Translations under genes and position numbers: made by a program
Notes under the pieces: generated by a model
The model's database searches: none
Told to the model about the DNA's origin: nothing
The model's input: the letters and a program-made list of their open reading frames with translations, nothing else
Shown here: piece after piece, positions 58,570 through 64,000 of the stretch
How the letters are laid out: each line of letters opens with the position of its first letter
Numbering within the stretch: position 1 is the first letter of the stretch
Assembly: GCA_023525975.1 (NCBI GenBank)
Contig: CM042046.1
Span: 55,051,373-55,115,372, forward strand
Length of the DNA stretch: 64,000 bases
Direction of reading: 5' to 3'
Source: Smallanthus sonchifolius
Taxonomy: Eukaryota; Streptophyta; Magnoliopsida; Asterales; Asteraceae

Positions 58570-59805
58570 GCCTTCAACGGGATTGATATCTGTACAGTTT
58601 CCAAACATTCCTTATACACAAACCCGATCTCTCAAAACTCCACAACGTCCCGAAGAGCTGTTCAAGAATCCTACGAAACCCTGCTCAAGCCGTAGTTCCG
58701 TCCAAATCCCGCGAAGTAGGTATTATTAAAACTATTCATATATATATATATAGCCGCAATTATATATATATTCTCTCATATATATTCTCGTTAATCGTGT
58801 CTTCCCTAGGAAGAAACGTGTCGAGGTTCTGCTCAAATTCAAGCCTACAACCCTACCAGCCATCAAAATCAAGGTGAACACATTCAACGCTTTTCAAACG
58901 ATAAAACCATTTTATTTACGAAAACGGCATGAAACAAATTAAATGCTTTAATCATAAGGGTAATCTACGTGATAGCATTCAGGCCATAAGCATACGTAGA
59001 TTTGATCAAATGGTATACATGTGACGGGTGAAAGTCCGGTCCGTGGCTGGGTACAGATCATGAAAGGGGGTATCATAAGACTGAGGATATGGTTCCTTAG
59101 CAGATTATACGAGGGACGAGTTCCTGAGTATCATATAAGACTAAGAACAAGGTTCTTAGCATCACGACCCTGGGAATAGGCTATCAGTCTGAGACATAGA
59201 GCTCAGCCAGTTGACCCCATGGCAGTTAACCCAGTGTATGTAGGTGGTATATATTTCAGGTGAAAAAGACTGCTGAATGTGTAGATTTACCATACAGAAA
59301 CGTGCTTAAAGGCTTTAATTTGGTTTATGTTAGAAATCATTTTCGTGTCAGTTAAATGTGAATCACCGGCTTTATGCTGATGTTCATTTTCAAAACGTTT
59401 TTCACAGGTAATGAAAGAAATCATTAAATTCAGGGTGGTGCAGTAAAGACAAGATCTTTAGGCATATTTAAATCCCTGTGGCAGACTAATACAAGACCAA
59501 ATGTTGGAACGGACGTAGATCCTAGACATTTTAAATGGCTTGTATTATGTAAATTAATTCAGCAGATGTACATTATATAATAGACTTTTGAATGTCTATT
59601 ATCATGAAATGAAAAGGGACGTGGATCCCAAATTTTGACAAAAAGTACAAGAATTAACCCTTGAGGTTATTTACATGACATTTCATTACAAAAAGGGCAT
59701 CAAGTAAAAACAAAGACTTCCGCTGTCCAAATTTATGGGACCTCATTCAGATACCAGCGTTGTCTCACGACGCCCGGGCAGGGGTAGCCCGGGGTTGTGA
59801 CAGGT

Positions 59806-59818
59806 TGGTATCAGAGCC
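59806..59818 (+). other. Primer-binding site of gypsy element C
   Basis: tggtatcagagcc lies 3 bp after the LTR end TGTGACA, complementary to initiator tRNA-Met. Confidence 0.85.
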
Positions 59819-59938
59819 GCATTTAAGGGTTTTAGCAAAATTAGATACTTGTATGATAGTATCTTAGCTTTAACCAATAGTTGTGCCTACTAAACGAACG
59901 GTAGGAAAATGCCTTTAACATAACCAATAAATTACAGG

Positions 59939-60745
59939 ATGTCAGATCCATACTATTATCCTTATAATTACCCAAACTACTTCCCTGGAGAATCATCTAA
60001 TCAAGTAGTACCAAGCTATGATGATTATGTCCACTACCTACCGACCCCGGAGAATTGGAACAGAATGGTCGCAGAACAAGTGGAGCAGACTCAAGCAAGG
60101 CTTGAACCTCTGAGGGAAGAATCAGAGTATTCAGTGGAAATGGAAGATTCAAGAGAATCTTTACGTCCTGTTATGACATCTATGCCACTACCTCAATCAT
60201 TAGACGTGGTAGATCATACCGGAACAATTCAAGAACATCCACCCAGTCCAAGTGAAGAAACTCCACATTCGATTTCTGAATCCGACAAGGCTGCTGTTCG
60301 TGAAGGCAGTGGTGGAAAGTATTTCTTTGATCCTATTCCAGAACATCCTGTTTTCAAGGAACCTTTCTTTTATGTAGATCCCTCCGATGGACGTCAGTAT
60401 GCAACCGACGGAAAAGTCGTGTGGTCTGTTAACTCAGCATATCACGATCTTAGGATGGGACACAGGGAACCACCTCCTTGTTATGGATACCATGATGAAC
60501 TACCAAAATCAATTGATGAACACCTCGATCGTGCTCTTAGAGAGGCTGACGATCTACGTGCTGAACTGTACTTCACTAGACAAGTCGTAGTTAAAAACGA
60601 ACAAACTATATTTGACTACGAACTAGCCCAGGAAGACAGGAAGTACGCAGAACAATGGGTGGCAGATCAGTTGATCCAGAAAGGTGCAATGACCGAGACC
60701 CTGGGGAGATTCTATCAAGATTTGGGAGATGTACTTCTCGATTAA
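59939..60745 (+). CDS. Leader ORF of gypsy element C (268 aa), upstream of gag
   Basis: A complete ORF starting 121 bp after the primer-binding site and ending 143 bp before the gag ATG, in another frame. Features: a Tyr/Pro/Asn-rich start (YYYPYNYPNYFPGE), an acidic Ser/Glu-rich middle, the compact aromatic segment FKEPFFYVDPSDGRQYATDG at about 142-161, and a predicted helical C-terminal third (ALREADDLRAELYFTRQVVV, then EDRKYAEQWVADQLIQKG). No Cys knuckle, no protease or envelope-like membrane segment. I do not recognise it as any standard gypsy domain. Codons stay open over 268 residues next to an intact gag-pol, arguing for selection or youth. It might be expressed from the genomic RNA before gag. 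Confidence 0.7.
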   Translation: MSDPYYYPYNYPNYFPGESSNQVVPSYDDYVHYLPTPENWNRMVAEQVEQTQARLEPLREESEYSVEMEDSRESLRPVMTSMPLPQSLDVVDHTGTIQEHPPSPSEETPHSISESDKAAVREGSGGKYFFDPIPEHPVFKEPFFYVDPSDGRQYATDGKVVWSVNSAYHDLRMGHREPPPCYGYHDELPKSIDEHLDRALREADDLRAELYFTRQVVVKNEQTIFDYELAQEDRKYAEQWVADQLIQKGAMTETLGRFYQDLGDVLLD

Positions 60746-60887
60746 AGTAAATGATAGTATTTGTATAATTAGCTAACTTTAAGTGATATAGATGCATATC
60801 TATATTTCTGTATTTGTAACAAATAGATGAAGTTTAAGCGATAATAAACTTCAAATTTTGACCCAAATTCTTGTCTTGTATTCTTAG

Positions 60888-63800
60888 ATGTCTCAACAAA
60901 ATAACAATAGCGGTCCAGCTACCTACATTACCAAGGAAAAAGGAAAAGAAGTTAATAATAATCCTGAAATAGCTACTCAACAACCAGAATTGCAACAACT
61001 GGTCAAACAAAGCATTAAAGAAATGCTTCCTGCCATAATAAAGGAAGTACAAGAAAACATCAAAACTCCAAGCCACGTAACTCTTCCTTCAAAAAGAATG
61101 GAAAATCCTTCGAAAACCCACACAGAGCAAGTAGCAAGCTCTCGTAAACCTCAAACCTCGAAAAGGTCCAGAACATCAAGCAATAAGTATTCTGAATCTG
61201 AAGAATCGTTAAATCTAAGCAGTGAGAGCTCAGAAGAAGAGAATGAAACAAAAAGGTATAGACACAAAGGGTGTTCTTATAAAACCTTTCAGGACTGTAA
61301 ACCTTATGAATTTAAGGGCACCGAAGGCGGTATTGCTACTCTTCACTGGCTAGAGAAGATGGAGTCAGTAATAGCAATTAGCAAGTGTGCTAAGAAAGAT
61401 CAAGTACTGTATGCTTCAAACTCCTTCAAAAATGAAGCGTTGGAATGGTGGAATTCAATCATTTCTGCCAAAGGGAGGAGAAAGACCAATGCCATGGATT
61501 GGAAAGAATTTCGGGCAAAGGTGAAAAAGAAATTTTGCCCCAAGACTGAAAAAGAACAAGCTGAAAGAAAATTTCTGGAGCACCGAATGGTGGGTACCAA
61601 TGATCGAGAGTATACTACCAAATTCTTTGAATATGCTCGATTGGCACCTCACCTGGCTAAACCTGAATCAGTTCTCATAACTCGATATATTTACGGTTTA
61701 GTTCCAGAGATCCGTGATTTGGTGAAGGTTGTCTCACCAAAAACCATTGAGTCCACCGTAGAATTGACCGGTACCATGACGGCTGGACTAATCAGAAATA
61801 TAGAGGAAAAGAAGAAAGTCGAATCCTCTATAAAATCAAAACCCGAGGCCAAAAGATTTAGCAAGAACTTTGGGCAAAAGGGGTTACCATTTAACAATCC
61901 ATCATGCAAAACGTGCGGACGCAGGCATAGTGGAAAGTGTGTTTTTGAAACTCCATTCTGTAATCATTGCAAGGTCTCAGGTCACACTACTGAGAATTGC
62001 TTCAAGAGAAAGGGAATGATTACTTGTTTCAATTGTGGAGAGCTGGGGCACATCAGCACTAATTGCCCTAAGTTTGCAAGGACCGGAAGAGCTGGAGGAT
62101 CAGGAGCCAAGATCACTCCAGAAAACAAAAAGACCGTACGAGCTTTTGTCATGAATGCTAACCAAGCTGAGAGAACGCCGGACGTAATTACCGGTACGTT
62201 TCTTCTTAATAATGTTTATGCTAAGGTCTTATTTGACTCAGGTGCAAACCGGAGTTTTATAGATTATAATTTCTGTAATCTATTAAACGAACCATTAAGT
62301 CCCTTAGCTGAAACATATGAAGTAGAAACAGCGAACGGTGATTTGATAAAAATATCCCAATCACTGAACAATTGTTACATTACATTGGCTGGTTTCACTA
62401 TCCCAGTACAATTATTACCAATGTCAATAACTGGCTTTGACATTGTTTTGGGGATGGATTGGTTATCCAATAACCAAGCCGAAATCCTTTGTAATCAACA
62501 AGTTGTAAAACTCATTTCACCAACAAACAAAACTCTAACTATCCAAGGTGATAAACCCACAAAACCTATCCAGATAATCTCCATACTTAAAGCAACCAAG
62601 TGCTTAAGAAAAGGATATCTGGCATGTCTGGTATCAATTACTGCCTTGGAAAAGGAGAAGAAGATAGAATCAGTACATGTAGTATCTGAATTTCCAGACG
62701 TTTTTCCTGAAGAACTGCCTGGATTACCACCAGAACGAGAGGTAGAATTTCGAATCAACCTTGTACCTGGTGCAACTCCAATTGCCAAATCCCCGTACAG
62801 ACTGGCACCCACAGAAATGGCAGAACTCAAGAAACAATTGGATGAACTTCTTGAGAAAGGTTTTATCCAACCAAGTTCTTCACCCTGGGGAGCTCCAATT
62901 CTCTTTGTTAAGAAGAAAGACGGATCAATGCGCATGTGTATTGATTATCGGGAACTGAATAAAGTTACCATCAAAAACCGATACCCGCTTCCACGGATTG
63001 ATGATTTATTCGATCAACTCCAAGGAGCTTGTCATTTTTCAAAGATCGATCTTCGTTCAGGTTATCATCAGTTGAAAGTGCATGATAACGATATCTCGAA
63101 AACTGCATTTCGAACACGGTATGGACATTTCGAGTTCACGGTTATGCCATTTGGACTTACAAATGCTCCTGCCGCATTTATGGACATGATGAATCGTGTC
63201 TGCAAACCTTACTTGGATAAGTTTGTCATAGTTTTTATTGATGATATACTTATTTATTCCAAAACCCAAGTTGAACACGAAACTCATCTTCGAACCATAC
63301 TTGAACTTCTTCGAAAAGAGAAATTATATGCTAAGTTTTCCAAATGCGGATTTTGGTTAACGGAAGTACAATTTCTTGGTCATGTCATCAACGTGAACGG
63401 AATTCAAGTAGATCCTTCCAAAATCGAAGCTATATCCAAATGGGAAATTCCCAAGTCACCCACCGAAATTCGTAGTTTTCTGGGATTAGCGGGATATTAC
63501 CGCCGGTTCATTCAAAATTTTTCTCGTATAGCAATCCCACTCACATCCTTAACTCGGAAATCTGTAAAATACGAATGGGGACCCAAACAATCTGAATCTT
63601 TTGAAACCTTGAAACAAAAACTGACAAACGCACCTATCTTATCCTTACCAGATGGTATTAAAGACTTCATAGTTTACTGTGACGCCTCACATACTGGTTT
63701 AGGTTGCGTATTAATGCAACGCAAGAAAGTCATTGCTTATGCATCTCGTCAGTTGAAAATTCATGAGAAAAACTACTCAACCCACGATCTAGAATTAGGC

Positions 63801-64000
63801 GCTATAATCTTTGCTTTGAAATTATGGCGACACTATCTCTATGGGGTTAAGTTCACAATCTACACTGATCATAAAAGTCTCAAGTACATATTTAGCCAGA
63901 AAGAGTTAAATATGAGACAAAGAAGATGGATGGAAATCCTGAATGATTATGATTGTGAAATTTGTTATCATGAAGGAAAGGCAAATGTAGTAGCGGATGC
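60888..64000 (+). CDS. Gypsy element C gag-pol polyprotein, open to the window edge
   Basis: The frame from ATG 60888 stays open for 1037 codons and runs out of the window. Gag: a charged N-terminus with LVKQSIKEMLPAIIKE, then a capsid core (FQDCKPYEFKGTEGG, LHWLEKMESV, EALEWWNSI, YTTKFFEYARLAPHL). Three Cys/His clusters follow, the last a clear zinc knuckle, CFNCGELGHISTNC. Protease: FDSGANRSF with Asp at about residue 450. RT: PYRLAPTEMAELKKQL, SPWGAPILFVKKKDGS, FIDDILIYS with the catalytic DD at about 784-785. RNase H: VYCDASHTGLGCVLMQ, LELGAIIFALKLWRHYL, TDHKSL. Integrase lies beyond the end. The catalytic residues seen are intact, unlike element A. The clade needs a tree; it resembles chromoviruses. 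Confidence 0.93.
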   Translation, partial: MSQQNNNSGPATYITKEKGKEVNNNPEIATQQPELQQLVKQSIKEMLPAIIKEVQENIKTPSHVTLPSKRMENPSKTHTEQVASSRKPQTSKRSRTSSNKYSESEESLNLSSESSEEENETKRYRHKGCSYKTFQDCKPYEFKGTEGGIATLHWLEKMESVIAISKCAKKDQVLYASNSFKNEALEWWNSIISAKGRRKTNAMDWKEFRAKVKKKFCPKTEKEQAERKFLEHRMVGTNDREYTTKFFEYARLAPHLAKPESVLITRYIYGLVPEIRDLVKVVSPKTIESTVELTGTMTAGLIRNIEEKKKVESSIKSKPEAKRFSKNFGQKGLPFNNPSCKTCGRRHSGKCVFETPFCNHCKVSGHTTENCFKRKGMITCFNCGELGHISTNCPKFARTGRAGGSGAKITPENKKTVRAFVMNANQAERTPDVITGTFLLNNVYAKVLFDSGANRSFIDYNFCNLLNEPLSPLAETYEVETANGDLIKISQSLNNCYITLAGFTIPVQLLPMSITGFDIVLGMDWLSNNQAEILCNQQVVKLISPTNKTLTIQGDKPTKPIQIISILKATKCLRKGYLACLVSITALEKEKKIESVHVVSEFPDVFPEELPGLPPEREVEFRINLVPGATPIAKSPYRLAPTEMAELKKQLDELLEKGFIQPSSSPWGAPILFVKKKDGSMRMCIDYRELNKVTIKNRYPLPRIDDLFDQLQGACHFSKIDLRSGYHQLKVHDNDISKTAFRTRYGHFEFTVMPFGLTNAPAAFMDMMNRVCKPYLDKFVIVFIDDILIYSKTQVEHETHLRTILELLRKEKLYAKFSKCGFWLTEVQFLGHVINVNGIQVDPSKIEAISKWEIPKSPTEIRSFLGLAGYYRRFIQNFSRIAIPLTSLTRKSVKYEWGPKQSESFETLKQKLTNAPILSLPDGIKDFIVYCDASHTGLGCVLMQRKKVIAYASRQLKIHEKNYSTHDLELGAIIFALKLWRHYLYGVKFTIYTDHKSLKYIFSQKELNMRQRRWMEILNDYDCEICYHEGKANVVAD

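Larger units (their letters stand above)
58226..59802 (+). repeat. Gypsy element C, 5' LTR (1.58 kb)
   Basis: Starts TGTAACACCCAAAATAAAAA and ends CCCGGGGTTGTGACA, with short inverted ends (TGTAACACC / GGTTGTGACA). A promoter region with hairpin repeats, CACGTG motifs and a TATA box lies in its first 350 bp. Confidence 0.8.
58226..64000 (+). mobile_element. Ty3/gypsy retrotransposon C, 5' LTR to RNase H, continuing past the window
   Basis: The 5' LTR (58226-59802) is followed by a primer-binding site (59806), a leader ORF (59939-60745) and an uninterrupted gag-pol frame (60888 to the window edge). No stop or shift was found in what is visible, so this is the best-preserved retroelement here. 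Confidence 0.9.

Noticed and set aside
59020..59060. gtgacgggtgaaagtccggt, reminiscent of structured RNA such as riboswitch or intron cores
   Set aside because: No supporting secondary structure could be traced, and it lies inside a retrotransposon LTR.

Overview
This is nuclear DNA from a flowering plant. The host genes have several GT-AG introns, the protein families are plant ones (AP2/ERF, KDM3/JMJ25-like JmjC, UBC32, PAS-Raf kinase, HYPK, pectinesterase), and the rest is plant-type transposons (Helitron, hAT, RTE LINE, Ty1/copia, Ty3/gypsy). The style fits a eudicot, perhaps Asteraceae; that placement is a guess. Exon coordinates were worked out by hand from splice signals and continuity of reading frame.

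Region 1 (1-8.97 kb): an intronless AP2/ERF gene converges on a KDM3-like JmjC gene on the minus strand. The JmjC gene is nearly complete, but a frameshift lies in its first zinc-binding exon and its iron ligands are atypical. An RTE LINE fragment sits in one of its introns. Region 2 (8.97-19.33 kb): a 10.4-kb Helitron (TC...CTAG, 3' hairpin, A|T target) carries an apparently intact five-exon B3-domain gene, a decayed RPA70-like gene and a PIF1-like helicase that has lost its Rep part. Region 3 (19.4-22.5 kb): a heavily decayed second copy of the JmjC gene lacks the LINE, so it shows the empty site.

Region 4 (24.6-34.4 kb) is the host gene island: a UBC32-like ER E2 enzyme with a suspicious first splice donor, a pectin methylesterase inhibitor fragment, a 13-exon PAS-Raf kinase and a 4-exon HYPK gene. 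Region 5 (34.5-39.4 kb): a nearly intact hAT transposon, its internally deleted derivative with a perfect 8-bp target duplication and an in-frame 59-aa fusion ORF, and a fold-back element. Region 6 (39.5-42.9 kb): a broken pectinesterase gene whose intron holds a 2.4-kb hAT-like element filled with a G-rich minisatellite.

Region 7 (44.5-64 kb) is nested retrotransposons. A decayed copia element is interrupted by a minus-strand Ty3/gypsy chromovirus with 2.77-kb LTRs. Its second LTR runs on into the end of another copy's pol, so the two share an LTR. A third gypsy element follows on the plus strand, with an open gag-pol frame that leaves the window. Both gypsy elements with a visible leader carry an extra ORF between the primer-binding site and gag. 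The third element's LTR has six copies of a short hairpin motif just upstream of its TATA box.

The strongest leads are the extra leader ORFs, the B3 gene inside the Helitron, the hAT derivative that encodes a micro-protein, and the JmjC gene with altered metal ligands and a C-terminal coiled-coil extension.
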